A stretch of DNA of 64,000 bases, from positions 6,594,303-6,658,302 of the forward strand of contig NZ_QFRX01000001.1 in assembly GCF_003143935.1 (NCBI RefSeq), written 5' to 3'. Origin of the DNA: Streptomyces sp. Act143 (GTDB taxonomy: Bacteria > Actinomycetota > Actinomycetes > Streptomycetales > Streptomycetaceae). This document shows positions 54,616 through 64,000 of this stretch, one piece after another. Within the stretch, counting starts at the first letter, position 1. Every line of letters begins with the position of its first letter. A model generated the notes under the pieces. It ran no database searches. It was not told the origin of the DNA and worked only from the letters and a program-made list of their open reading frames with translations. The translations under genes and the position numbers were made by a program.

Positions 54616-54934
54616 GATCCCCGGAGCCCGCCCGGCTGGGCGCCGGCGATCGACGTGCTCTGGGAGGCGGCGACAGCCGTGCCCTGCCCGGAACGCCGCA
54701 CCAGTGCAGATCAATGGACACCTCACCCTGTCCCACCCCGCGTCAAGCTGGTGGAACCTTGGCGAGGGGATCCGCTCGGCATCAGAATTCCGGGCCGATG
54801 GCCAATGGGAGTCCCGCATCACTGGGCCCGCCACCGACCAGGGAACTGCGGTCTTCCTTGCCTCGTCGGTCCACGGGTTCTCCAACGGCGTGGTGGTACA
54901 AGGATCAGATCAGCCCAGCCCACGAGACAACGCC
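54616..54934. other. 319-base stretch without a gene
   Basis: It lies between the oxidoreductase relic and the acetyltransferase gene. No intact frame or structural element was recognised. It is somewhat lower in G+C than its surroundings, which fits decayed or imported DNA. Confidence 0.4.
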
Positions 54935-55516
54935 TTAGCGGTCCGGGACGGATGCGGTCGACGGCCGCCACTCCCGCCTGAGCAAGCCGAACACCCAGGA
55001 GTCGGAGACCTCGCCGTTCACGACGCAGTCCTCCCGCAGCGTGCCTTCACGCAGGAATCCGACCTTCTCCAGCACCCGGGCGGATGCCGCGTTGCGCGTA
55101 TCGGTCTCGGCCTGGACCCGATTCAGGTCGAGTGTGTCGAAGGCCCACTGCAGTACGGCCTGTGCGGCCTCCGTCGCGTAACCCTGGCCCCACACGGCAT
55201 CGTCGAGGACGTAGCCCAAGGTCGCGCTGCGATAGTCCGGGTTCCATCCGGTCAGCCCGATCCAGCCGACGAACGCTCCGTCAGAAGCGCGATCGATGGC
55301 CATCCGAGCCCCGGAACCCTCGTCGGCCATCTTCTGGCACACAGCGATGAAGCGCTCGGCACGCGACCGTTCGGTCCATGGCGGGGAGTCCCAGTAGCGC
55401 AGCACGTAGACGCTGCTGTGGAGCGCGAAGAGGGGGTCCGTATCGGCGCCGGTGAAGGGCCGCAGTCGTAGGCGGGCGGTGTGCAGTACGGGGGTGGCCA
55501 GCGTCATGCGCACCAT
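54935..55516 (-). CDS. GNAT acetyltransferase (RimJ/RimL type)
   Basis: A 193-residue N-acetyltransferase. TARLRLRPFTGADTDPLF is the typical RimJ-like start. The acetyl-CoA loop is in LDDAVWGQGYATEAAQAVL (Q-x2-G-x-G/A-like WGQGYATEA), and RNAASARVLEKVGF and REGTLRED mark the C-terminal part. Two starts are possible (55516 or 55507); both have GAAGG nearby. The acceptor is unknown. A decayed relative lies at 62590-62915. Confidence 0.92.
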   Translation of the reverse strand: MVRMTLATPVLHTARLRLRPFTGADTDPLFALHSSVYVLRYWDSPPWTERSRAERFIAVCQKMADEGSGARMAIDRASDGAFVGWIGLTGWNPDYRSATLGYVLDDAVWGQGYATEAAQAVLQWAFDTLDLNRVQAETDTRNAASARVLEKVGFLREGTLREDCVVNGEVSDSWVFGLLRREWRPSTASVPDR

Positions 55517-55612
55517 CCTTCATCCTTCGGCGAAGTGGATCGTGGGGGCCGGGCGAGGACAGAGGCTCTCGCCCAAGGCGTCTGTCTCGTGCTGACAGCC
55601 GCGCCCGCAGCG

Positions 55613-56002
55613 TCACCGTTCGCGGTCGAACCAGGCCGTCGATTCCGGCAGGAACAACAGCACGATCACGGGCACTCCGATCAGAATCCGCACCGCCGCG
55701 TCCAGGAACATGCCGAACGACTCCGCCTCGCCCAGGTGTGTGACGGTCGGCAGCACCATGAGCGTCATCAGCACGACGGTCGTCAGCCGCACACCGCCGC
55801 GCGCGCTCTTGTCGTACGTCAGGCAAAGCGCCGCACTGACCCAGACGAACAGCCAGGGCGCCATCATCTCGCCCTGCCCGTAGGCGGTGAGGCCTTCGGA
55901 GAGCGCGAGCATCGAGATGATGCCGGCGAGGGTGAGCGTCAGCAGTGAGATCTGGGCAGCTCGCAATGATGCGGGCATCACGTGTTCACGCACGTCGGAC
56001 AT
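55613..56002 (-). CDS. Small membrane protein, four TM segments
   Basis: A 129-residue hydrophobic protein with helices at about 14-33 (LLTLTLAGIISMLAL), 43-60, 66-84 (LTTVVLMTLMVLPTV) and 94-115 (AAVRILIGVPVIVLLFLP). No family recognised. The ATG at 56002 (MSDVREHV) has GGGGGATGG nine bases upstream; the ATG at 56011 is too close to the purine run. Confidence 0.65.
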   Translation of the reverse strand: MSDVREHVMPASLRAAQISLLTLTLAGIISMLALSEGLTAYGQGEMMAPWLFVWVSAALCLTYDKSARGGVRLTTVVLMTLMVLPTVTHLGEAESFGMFLDAAVRILIGVPVIVLLFLPESTAWFDRER

Positions 56003-56136
56003 CGAGACCATCCCCCCTGTGTGGAGATCGCATCGTAGCCACCCGAACATCAATACGGTGCACCGATCGCCCGGAAGCCGTCCTGCGCGCCGTTCCCCGA
56101 GCCGGGTGGGGTGCGGGGCGGGGCGGGCAGGGCGAG

Positions 56137-56775
56137 CTACGCGGCGGCCTCCCAGGTGAAGCCGTCCGGGTCGGTGAAGGTGTCGGCGGTGCTGCCGAGG
56201 ACGATGTGGTGTGAGCCGCTTCCGTCGGCGGGGACGCCGAGATCCTTGGCCAGGGAGCGGCGCTTGTACAGCGCCAGCTTGATGGGGCTGGACGCACCGG
56301 GGGCGAACTCGGCGTACTTGCCGCCGAAGCTCTTGGCCACGGTGAGGCCCCGGCCCACGTAGAACTGCCGGGTGGCCTTGACGTCCTCGACGCCGAGCAG
56401 GAGCACGACCTCGTCGATCTCGCGGGTGGCGGGGCCGGTGTCCTTCTTGGCCGAGGTCGCGATCTTCCAGATCGTTCCGTCCGGGGCCTGGACGACGCCG
56501 CCGTAGCCCCACAGCGACTTCGCGGCGGGCTTCAGCACGGTGGCGCCGGCGTTCACGGCGTCGGCGACGAAGCCGTCGGCGGTGGCCGGTCCGGACACCG
56601 TCAGCGCCAGCGTGAAGCCACGGAATCCGGTGGCGTGGGTCTGGGACGCCCGGAGGCGGATGTAGCTGTCCACGCCGAAGGCGGTGTAGAAGAGGCGGGC
56701 AGCCTCGGGGTCGGCCACCTCAAGGGTGACGGACGCGAGGGACGTGTGGGGCGCGGTGGAAGCGGTGGTTGCCAT
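56137..56775 (-). CDS. VOC (glyoxalase) superfamily protein
   Basis: A 212-residue protein with two VOC modules: SVTLEVADPEAARLFYTAF (about 17-35) and REIDEVVLLLGVEDVKATRQFYVGRG-like DEVVLLLGVEDVKATRQFY (about 125-143), each ending with PDG-type turns (QAPDGTIWK and TDPDGFTWE). Metal-ligand residues of glyoxalase I are not all present, so the role may be binding or dioxygenase-like. The start (ATG at 56775 or 56781) has no clear ribosome binding site. Confidence 0.88.
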   Translation of the reverse strand: MATTASTAPHTSLASVTLEVADPEAARLFYTAFGVDSYIRLRASQTHATGFRGFTLALTVSGPATADGFVADAVNAGATVLKPAAKSLWGYGGVVQAPDGTIWKIATSAKKDTGPATREIDEVVLLLGVEDVKATRQFYVGRGLTVAKSFGGKYAEFAPGASSPIKLALYKRRSLAKDLGVPADGSGSHHIVLGSTADTFTDPDGFTWEAAA

Positions 56776-56981
56776 GACCATCACGCTAGAGGCCGCACGG
56801 CGGCTGAGGCTTCTCCGATCCTGACCGGTTGGCCACTTGCTTCGCCATGCACGTCGGGATTCCCCCGCACCGTGTGTGCCGGCCCGTGCCACGGGCCGGG
56901 TAGGTGTGTCTCCCGTCCGCACGGCGTTCTCGACGAAGGCGGCGGTCGCTGATACACCGGTCGGGCGAGCGGATCGTCTCT

Positions 56982-57386
56982 TCAGCTCTCCTTCTCGTCC
57001 GCGACGAGAGAGGCGAGGGCGGCCTCGAGGCGTCGGGTGGCCTCCTCGGCGACCGGGCGCAGGGCTTCGATCTCGGTGAGGGCGACCATCGTGCCGGGGT
57101 CGAGGGCCTGTACGGCGGTGCGGTCGCCGTCGCGGCGGACGACCACGTTGCAGGGCAGCAGCAGTCCGATGGAACGGTCGGTCTCCAGAGCACGGTGGGC
57201 CAGCGGTGGGTTGCAGGCGCCGAGGATGACGTAGTCCTCCATGTCGTGGTCGAGCTTGGCCTTGAGGGTGGCGGTGACGTCGATCTCGGTGAGGATGCCG
57301 AATCCCTGCGCGGCGAGGGCGTTACGGGTGCGGTCGACGGCGGTGGCGAAGTCGCTGTCGAGGCGAACGGTGCGGTCGTAGCGCAT
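56982..57386 (-). CDS. DUF302 protein of the sulfur locus
   Basis: A 134-residue DUF302 protein: AVDRTRNALAAQGFGILTEI, ATLKAKLDHDMEDYVILGAC and NPPLAHRALETDRSIGLLLP are the family's conserved blocks, and LLLPCNVVVRRDGDRTAV its C-terminal signature with a conserved Cys. It is divergent from the MBL-rhodanese gene and shares the two CstR/CsoR-type palindromes, so it is likely induced by the same signal. Function is unknown, though such genes are often near sulfur and metal genes. Confidence 0.9.
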   Translation of the reverse strand: MRYDRTVRLDSDFATAVDRTRNALAAQGFGILTEIDVTATLKAKLDHDMEDYVILGACNPPLAHRALETDRSIGLLLPCNVVVRRDGDRTAVQALDPGTMVALTEIEALRPVAEEATRRLEAALASLVADEKES

Positions 57387-57478
57387 GAGCCTGGTCCTTC
57401 TCGGTGGCGGTGGCGGTAAGTGGGCGGATATTCGGGGTACTCGGGGGAGTCGTCCTGGGATATCCCTACGTATGGAAA

Positions 57479-57492
57479 TACCCCCGGGGGTA
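57479..57492. promoter_or_regulatory. CstR/CsoR-type operator 1
   Basis: TACCCCCGGGGGTA is a perfect 14-base palindrome with the TACCCC/GGGGTA arms of CsoR-family operators. It lies 93 bases upstream of the minus-strand DUF302 start and 61 upstream of the MBL gene start. GGGATATCCC at 57457-57466 is a second, unrelated perfect palindrome next to it. Confidence 0.8.
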
Positions 57493-57513
57493 ATTGTGTT
57501 ACCTTCGCAAGCA

Positions 57514-57527
57514 TACCCCCCGGGGTA
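57514..57527. promoter_or_regulatory. CstR/CsoR-type operator 2
   Basis: TACCCCCCGGGGTA has the same TACCCC and GGGGTA arms around two central bases. Its centre is 35 bases from operator 1. It lies 26 bases upstream of the GTG of the MBL-rhodanese gene and probably overlaps that promoter, so repressor binding would block transcription. Confidence 0.8.
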
Positions 57528-57552
57528 ATTTTTCACTGGAAGGGAGCACGGC

Positions 57553-58917
57553 GTGTTCTTCGTCGACACGATCGAGGTGCCGGGTCTCGGCAACCGCAGC
57601 TATCTCGCGGGCGGTGAGCGAACGGCGGTGGCGGTGGATCCGCCCCGGGACATCGATCGGGTGATCGCGGCGGCCGTCCGGCGCGGGGTGCGGATCTCGC
57701 ACGTCGTCGAGACGCATGTGCACAACGACTACGTCACCGGCGGTCTGGAGCTGGCCCGGGTCACGGGTGCGGCCTACCTCGTGCCCGCCGGAGCGCGGGT
57801 CTCCTTCGCGCGGGTGCCGGTGCGCGACGGCGACCGTACGGAGATCGACCCCGAGGCGGGCCTGACTCTGCGCGCGCTGGCCACGCCCGGCCACACCCCG
57901 CACCACACCTCCTATGTGCTGGAGGAGAGCGGCGCGGCGATCGCGGTGTTCACCGGCGGCTCGCTGCTGATCGGCACCGTCGGCCGCCCCGACCTGGTCG
58001 AACCCCGGTTGACCGCGAACCTGGCGCGCGCCCAGCACGCATCCGCCCACCGCCTGGCCGCCGAGCTGCCCGACGACACCGCCGTACTCCCCACCCACGG
58101 GTTCGGAAGCTTCTGCTCCTCCTCCCAGGCCGCGGGCGACGACTCCACGATCGGCAATGAGAAGGTGTCCAACGAGGCCCTCACGCGGGACGTGGACACC
58201 TTCGTCGCCGACCTGCTGAGCGGTCTGGACGACATTCCCGCCTACTACACCCACATGGGGCCCGCCAACGCCGCCGGACCCGTGCCTGTCGATCTCACTC
58301 CTCCGCAGGTCGCGGACGCCGACGAGATCGCCGCGCGGCTGGCGGCGGGGGAGTGGGTGGTGGACCTGCGCCACCGGGTCGCCTTCGCCGAAGGGCATGT
58401 CGCGGGCTCGTTCAACTTCGAGGCGGAGGGACAGCTCGCCACGTACCTGGCGTGGCTGATCCCGTGGGGCAAGCCGGTCACGCTGCTGGCCGAGACTGCC
58501 GAGCAGGTCGCCGCCGCCCAGCGCGAGCTGGTGCGGGTGGGCATCGACCGGCCGGCCGCCGCGGCCACGGGCGGTCCGGCCGACTGGGTGCGCGAGGGCG
58601 AGGCGCCGGCCTCCTTCGCGCGGGGCACCTTCGCCGACCTTGCCGGGCGGTCCCGGGACGACGTCGTCGTCCTGGACGTGCGCCGGGCGTCGGAGCGGGA
58701 CAGCGGGTACGTCGAGGGCTCGGTGCACATCCCGGTCCACACCCTGCACCGCCGTCTCGACGAGGTTCCCGACGGCGAGGTGTGGGTGCACTGCGCGGGT
58801 GGCATGCGCGCCGCGATCGCCGCATCCCTGCTGGACGCCGCCGGCCGCCATGTCGTCGCCGTCGACGATTCCTTCGACGCCGCGGAGAAGGCGGGACTCG
58901 CCCTTCGGACCCCCTGA
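57553..58917 (+). CDS. MBL-fold / double rhodanese protein (persulfide-dioxygenase-like)
   Basis: A 454-residue three-domain protein. The metallo-beta-lactamase domain (1-245) has ETHVHNDYVTGG and PGHTPHHTSYVLE. Rhodanese domain 1 (about 255-345) lacks a catalytic Cys; domain 2 (about 360-454) has the active loop VHCAGGMRAA. The layout resembles CstB of Staphylococcus, which oxidises persulfides to thiosulfate. The canonical HxHxDH reads HVHNDY, and the usual iron-ligand Asp of TGD is Gly in FTGGSLLIGTVGRPDL, so catalysis may differ. The GTG start follows GAAGGGAG. Confidence 0.9.
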   Translation: MFFVDTIEVPGLGNRSYLAGGERTAVAVDPPRDIDRVIAAAVRRGVRISHVVETHVHNDYVTGGLELARVTGAAYLVPAGARVSFARVPVRDGDRTEIDPEAGLTLRALATPGHTPHHTSYVLEESGAAIAVFTGGSLLIGTVGRPDLVEPRLTANLARAQHASAHRLAAELPDDTAVLPTHGFGSFCSSSQAAGDDSTIGNEKVSNEALTRDVDTFVADLLSGLDDIPAYYTHMGPANAAGPVPVDLTPPQVADADEIAARLAAGEWVVDLRHRVAFAEGHVAGSFNFEAEGQLATYLAWLIPWGKPVTLLAETAEQVAAAQRELVRVGIDRPAAAATGGPADWVREGEAPASFARGTFADLAGRSRDDVVVLDVRRASERDSGYVEGSVHIPVHTLHRRLDEVPDGEVWVHCAGGMRAAIAASLLDAAGRHVVAVDDSFDAAEKAGLALRTP

Positions 58918-58993
58918 CGACACCGGAGGCCGCAGAGGCCCGCCGCTCTTCCCTCTTCCCTGACGACGTGACGACAAGGAGCCGACAACCGAG

Positions 58994-59380
58994 ATGAGCA
59001 CTTTCCGAGGAGACCGGGGCCGCCCGGGCCGGGTGAGCGTCCAGGAGGCAGCCGTCCGCACCGGGCACGGCAGTGCCGACGGCGACGACGGCGCCGTACT
59101 GCTGGACGTGCGCGAACCTTACGAGTGGCAGGCGGGTCATGCCCCGCGAGCCGTGCACCTGTCCCTGTCCGCGCTGGCTGCCGGGGTGGGGCTGCCCGCG
59201 CAGGCGCAGGCGCGGCCCTTGGTGGTGATCTGCCGTTCGGGAAACCGGTCCCGGCAGGCCGCCGAACTGCTTGTCGCGCGCGGTTCGGACGCCGTGGACG
59301 TCATCGGCGGTATGCGGGACTGGGCCGAGGCGGGGCTGCCGGTCGTCGACTCGCGTGGGCAGAACGGCACGGTCGCGTGA
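58994..59380 (+). CDS. Single-domain rhodanese
   Basis: A 128-residue rhodanese. DGAVLLDVREPYEWQAGHAP is the N-terminal signature and the catalytic loop is VVICRSGNRSRQAAELL, with the active Cys near residue 80. It carries sulfane sulfur, probably between persulfide sources and the MBL enzyme. The ATG at 58994 follows AAGGAG. The stop overlaps the TauE start (GTGA), so it is in the same operon. Confidence 0.93.
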   Translation: MSTFRGDRGRPGRVSVQEAAVRTGHGSADGDDGAVLLDVREPYEWQAGHAPRAVHLSLSALAAGVGLPAQAQARPLVVICRSGNRSRQAAELLVARGSDAVDVIGGMRDWAEAGLPVVDSRGQNGTVA

Positions 59381-60120
59381 GCGCTCTCGTCCTGGCCCTG
59401 GCCGCCGGAGCGGTCATAGGCCTGGCGCTGGGCGCGCTCGGGGGCGGCGGGAGTGTCCTGGCCGTCCCCGCACTGATCTATCTGCTCGGCTTCAGCCCGG
59501 TCGGCGCGACGACCGCGAGTCTGGTCATCGTCACCACCACCTCCGCCACGGCACTCGTCGCGCACGCTCGCGACGGCAACGTGCGGTGGCGCACGGGGCT
59601 GCTGTTCGCAGCGGCCGGGATCGGTCCGGCGATGCTGGGCAGCGCGCTCGCCGCCCGCATCCCGGCGGCAGTGCTGACGGCGGCCTTCGCCGTGGTCGCG
59701 GGGCTGGCCGCGCTGCGCATGCTCCGGGCCCGGCCGGCCGCGGAGGGCCCGGTGACGGTGCGGCCTGGACGGGCCGCGGCGGTAGGTGCCGGGCTGGGCG
59801 CGGTCACCGGTGTTCTCGGCGTCGGCGGCGGCTTCCTCGCCGTACCTGCGCTGGTCGGGGTGCTCGGCCTGCAAATGCGCAACGCCGTGGGCACCAGTCT
59901 GCTGGTGATCACCGTCAACTCGCTGGCCGCGCTGGCGACCCGGGCGGGCACGGTCGAGGGCCTGGACTGGGCGGTCGTCGGGCCGTTCATCGGCGCTGCG
60001 ATCCTCGGTGCCTGGGACGGGAAACGCCTGTCCGTGAAGGTCTCCGGGCACACGCTCCAGCGGATCTTCGCGCTGGTGCTGCTGGCCGTGGCGGCGTTCA
60101 TGCTGCTCGACGCAGTGCTG

Positions 60121-60123
<3 letters not shown>
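59377..60123 (+). CDS. TauE/SafE-family sulfite/sulfur-anion exporter
   Basis: A 248-residue membrane protein with about eight TM helices in two repeats, each with a Gly-rich entry ([20 protein letters not shown] and [19 protein letters not shown]). It matches the TauE/SafE (DUF81) family and would expel sulfite or thiosulfate made by the upstream enzymes. The GTG at 59377 overlaps the rhodanese stop. Its TGA at 60121-60123 is the first base set of the 23-bp repeat array. Confidence 0.92.
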
Positions 60124-61650
<1,527 letters not shown>

Positions 61651-61700
61651 CAGACACCGAGGGAGCCGTTCCGGCGAGGCGGGAGGGCCGGTGTGCCGCC

Positions 61701-62531
61701 CTACAGCTGAGGATCGGCGCCTTCGTGGCCGACGACCAGTACGGCGGCGTCGTCCTCGTGTCCCACCTGGTCCGCGCCCCGGATCACGGCGGTGGCGAGC
61801 GAGCCCGCGTCCATGCCCGCCACGGCGGCGATGCCGGCGAGTCGTACGACCTGATCCAGGCCCTGGTCCATCTCCATGGACGGCCCCTCGACTACGCCAT
61901 CCGTGAGCAGAACGAACACACCGCCCATGGTGAGCCGGTAACGGGTCACCGGATAAGTCGCCCCGGCCTGGATGCCCAGTGGCGGGCCGCCCTCGTCGCT
62001 GCCGACGCCGGACTTTCCGTCCGCCGTCGCCCAGACGCAGGGGATGTGCCCGGCCCGGGCGCTCTCCAGCACGCCGGTGGACGGGTCGAGGCGTACGAAG
62101 GTGCAGGTGGCGAACAGGTCGGCGCCCAGGGACAGGAGGAGGTCGTTCGTCTGTGCGAGGAGTTCACCGGGATCGCTCGTCACGGAGGCCAGGGCGCGCA
62201 GGCCGACGCGTACCTGCCCCATGAAGGCGGCGGCCTCGATGTTGTGGCCCTGCACGTCTCCGATGGACAGCCCGATCCGGCCGTCCGGCAGGTAAAACGC
62301 GTCGTACCAGTCTCCGCCCACGTTGAGGCCGTGGTGCGCCGGTACGTAGCGCACGGCCAGGTGGTAGCGGGGCGCCGTGGGCATCTCCGCGGGCAGCATG
62401 CCGCGCTGCAGGGCGATGGCCAGCTCGACCTGGGAACGCTGCAGCTCCGCTTGCTCACGCGCCCGGGACGTCAACGAGCTCAGTCTGGCCAGCAGCTCGT
62501 CGCCGTCGTACGCGGGGCCCTTGCGGGACAT
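61701..62531 (-). CDS. PP2C-type (SpoIIE/RsbU-like) serine phosphatase
   Basis: A 276-residue cytoplasmic phosphatase. A short N-terminal helix (residues 10-45) precedes the catalytic domain: LQRGMLPAEMP, NVGGDWYDAFYL (metal-binding Asp), LSIGDVQGHNIEAA, VFVLLTDGVVE and GHEDDAAVLVV. All metal-ligand aspartates are present. Such enzymes dephosphorylate STAS anti-sigma antagonists. The ATG at 62531 has GGAG upstream. It is likely cotranscribed with the MASE1 gene. Confidence 0.93.
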   Translation of the reverse strand: MSRKGPAYDGDELLARLSSLTSRAREQAELQRSQVELAIALQRGMLPAEMPTAPRYHLAVRYVPAHHGLNVGGDWYDAFYLPDGRIGLSIGDVQGHNIEAAAFMGQVRVGLRALASVTSDPGELLAQTNDLLLSLGADLFATCTFVRLDPSTGVLESARAGHIPCVWATADGKSGVGSDEGGPPLGIQAGATYPVTRYRLTMGGVFVLLTDGVVEGPSMEMDQGLDQVVRLAGIAAVAGMDAGSLATAVIRGADQVGHEDDAAVLVVGHEGADPQL

Positions 62532-62589
62532 GGGCCACTCCGAAGGATCTTCATCCTTTTCAGGTCATCAGCACCAAATGATTCATATT

Positions 62590-62915
62590 GGATGATAGCG
62601 GCCCTGGCTGTCGGGTCCGGAGAGCGACCGTGCCTGCGCCGGGGTGGAGCCGCCCAGAACTGGTCGTCGTGCGTGTCGGCGCGTTCCAGGGACGCACCGT
62701 CGACCGGAGCCGCTTCCGCCCGGTCGCGATCGCAGCGTCGAGCACCGCGGACGCCGCCTCCGTGGCATAGCCCTGCCCGTGCACACGCTGGAACAGCTCG
62801 TAGGCGATCTCCGGCTCATCGAAGCCGGCCGCCCGAGAGCGAGCCCGCAATACCCGATGAAGTCACCCCTGTCACGGCGGATGACGGGCAGCAGAGCAAT
62901 CCCTGCACGCGCCCA
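62590..62915 (-). pseudogene. Decayed GNAT acetyltransferase gene
   Basis: Pieces of one acetyltransferase lie in two frames: ALLPVIRRDRGDFIGYCGL, then after a frameshift near 62825-62845 FDEPEIAYELFQRVHGQGYATEA with the acetyl-CoA loop, then RKRLRSTVRPWNAPT before further decay. No intact start or C-terminus remains. It resembles the intact GNAT gene at 54935-55516 only at family level. It ends about 200 bases from the tRNA gene. Confidence 0.75.
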
Positions 62916-63110
62916 CACAGAGCGCGAGCGCCCGCCGCTTCCGCAGGAGTCACGCCGCCTTGCTGCCTCTGTGCTGGGACCGCAGATCACGCGCATCCTC
63001 GAACTGACAACCCACGACGCCGCTGTGCGGGCCGTAATGCCGCCCGCCTCACGCTGGCCGCTGACATTCCTGCCGCGATCCCCGCCGCTCTCACCGGGTA
63101 CGTGAAGAGG

Positions 63111-63183
63111 CGACGAGGGCAGGATTCGAACCTGCGTCCACCCGGGATCAGAGCCGGGCGCTCCTCCGCAGAGCTTCCTCGTC
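63111..63183 (-). tRNA. tRNA gene, atypical, anticodon probably CUG (Gln)
   Basis: The minus strand folds as a cloverleaf: acceptor GACGAGG/CCTCGTC, D-arm GCTC/GAGC, anticodon arm CCCGG-CTCTGAT-CCCGG with a C-C mismatch in the third pair, and a perfect T-arm GCAGG-TTCGAAT-CCTGC, discriminator G. A loop of 7 gives anticodon CUG; an alternative 8-base loop would pair CCCGG/CCGGG fully. The sequence after the discriminator is CCT rather than CCA. It is a real tRNA-like structure, but its identity is uncertain and it may be a pseudo-tRNA. Confidence 0.65.
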
Positions 63184-63261
63184 GCCGCCGTGATCATCGC
63201 CCGGGCCGCGGCGGGGAGCAACCGATTTACGGGCCCGGTTCGCCGCAGTCCTTGTCATCGG

Positions 63262-64000
63262 TCACAACCACTCCTGCGCAGCGGCACGCTTGTCCTTGCC
63301 GGAAAAGACTCCTGCCGACCGAAGCGCGCCGGCCATGAGCGGGTCTGCCACGGCAACTCCGTGAACCAGCTCGGGAGTACGCCGGAAAGAGACGGCCTCA
63401 GCTGTCGGCCTGGGGGCGGTCCAGGCTCCGGCTACCGGGTCCACCCGATGCCGGGCGCAGGCTGCTTCGACGAGTGAGCGCGGACATTCCTTCTCACCCC
63501 GGAGGACCTCCCAGGGCAGCGGGAGATCCGCCCACACATAGGTGTCGGGATGCAGTCCGCCACCGCTCATGCGGTGCCAGTACGCGACGTCGGCAGCCAT
63601 GAGACGGGGTACCTTGCCAGGGCAGAAGTGATCCAGAATCTCGTACTGACCGAGCTCCTCCAGCAGCGCGAACCAATGTGCCCGGGCTGTGTTCCATGCT
63701 TGCGCGGCCTGGTTCCAGGTCGACGAGTCGTCGCCGCGGCGCACGATCATCGTGTCGCGTTCCAACGGGTGCCGGTTCCAGGCGTCTTCCAGCAGGTCGG
63801 CGACCTGGCGCAGGACCAGGTTCCACCGCACCAGCAGCTGTGAGAGGTCCTGGTCAGACACATGGGCCAGTACTTCGGCGGTCGGGTACACATGCGCGAC
63901 CGCGTGCCAGCAGGTCCGCTCGGGAGCGGCCCGCAGACGCTCGAACAGTGCCTTTGCGACCTCGTCGTAGACCTGACGCTGCCGGCCGTTGGTGAAGACG
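63262..64000 (-). CDS. Hypothetical protein, 5' end outside window
   Basis: At least 245 residues are open from the window edge to the stop at 63262; the GTG at 63891 is internal, because upstream codons (QVYDEVAKALFERLRAAPER) continue the same coding pattern. Trp/Ala-rich helical text includes HVSDQDLSQLLVRWNLVLRQ, STWNQAAQAWNTARAHWFAL and WHRMSGGGLHPDTYVW. No domain was recognised. It begins beyond base 64000. Confidence 0.7.
   Translation of the reverse strand, partial: VFTNGRQRQVYDEVAKALFERLRAAPERTCWHAVAHVYPTAEVLAHVSDQDLSQLLVRWNLVLRQVADLLEDAWNRHPLERDTMIVRRGDDSSTWNQAAQAWNTARAHWFALLEELGQYEILDHFCPGKVPRLMAADVAYWHRMSGGGLHPDTYVWADLPLPWEVLRGEKECPRSLVEAACARHRVDPVAGAWTAPRPTAEAVSFRRTPELVHGVAVADPLMAGALRSAGVFSGKDKRAAAQEWL

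Noticed and set aside
54714-54780. Possible IS630-type transposase remnant (HPASSWWNLGE-like)
   Set aside because: Only a weak resemblance to a common transposase motif; no inverted repeats, target duplication or further conserved blocks.

Overview
The window is chromosomal DNA of a streptomycete or close relative. It has very high G+C, strong third-position GC bias, frequent GTG starts, ATGA/GTGA start-stop overlaps, and typical actinomycete families (snapalysin, DUF2180, DUF1906, DUF3662, FadR and AraC regulators, PP2C phosphatase). No insertion sequence, phage, CRISPR array or replication origin was recognised. Both edges cut genes: an acyl carrier protein at 1-198 and an unknown protein at 63262-64000.

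Layout. 0.2-9 kb is a stress or dormancy block: Hsp20, CBS/BON proteins, a DUF1918-HTH-flavin-reductase-like fusion, OsmC, a CBS-bearing site-2 protease and an ABC exporter. 9.2-13.5 kb holds a translationally coupled pair, a 1,087-residue CHAT-protease/STAND-ATPase/TPR protein and a four-helix membrane protein; this is the best candidate for an undescribed system. 13.5-16.2 kb has a HAD phosphatase, an APH-like kinase and another CBS/BON protein. 16.4-24.2 kb is a complete nine-gene V/A-type ATPase operon. 24.2-33.7 kb carries small conserved proteins, a phosphoribosyltransferase-hydrolase fusion, a secreted DUF1906/SH3 protein, an MFS-TetR locus with a palindromic operator, a RhaD-like aldolase with a LacI-type operator, and snapalysin. 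33.9-40.8 kb is narGHJI, respiratory nitrate reductase. 41-47 kb has a YihY/BrkB membrane protein, DUF3662, PAP2, a toxin-antitoxin pair, a secreted CE2-type esterase and two regulators. 47.2-50.2 kb encodes a 999-residue protein with three 176-residue repeats fused to a serine-hydrolase-like domain. 50.6-57.4 kb is a mosaic of small genes and one relic. 57.4-60.6 kb is a persulfide/sulfur detoxification locus (DUF302, MBL-rhodanese, rhodanese, TauE, CstR-like regulator) with three matching 14-bp operators. The end has a MASE1/PP2C pair, a decayed GNAT gene, an atypical tRNA and the partial gene.

How it fits together. Nitrate respiration, the ATPase, CBS sensors, Hsp20, OsmC and the PRT fusion resemble a set used in low-oxygen or resting cells. 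Gene-free stretches before many of these genes carry 14-16 bp GGGxCC-N3-GGyCC elements close to the mycobacterial DosR/DevR box. A shared hypoxia/redox regulon is inferred from that, not proven.
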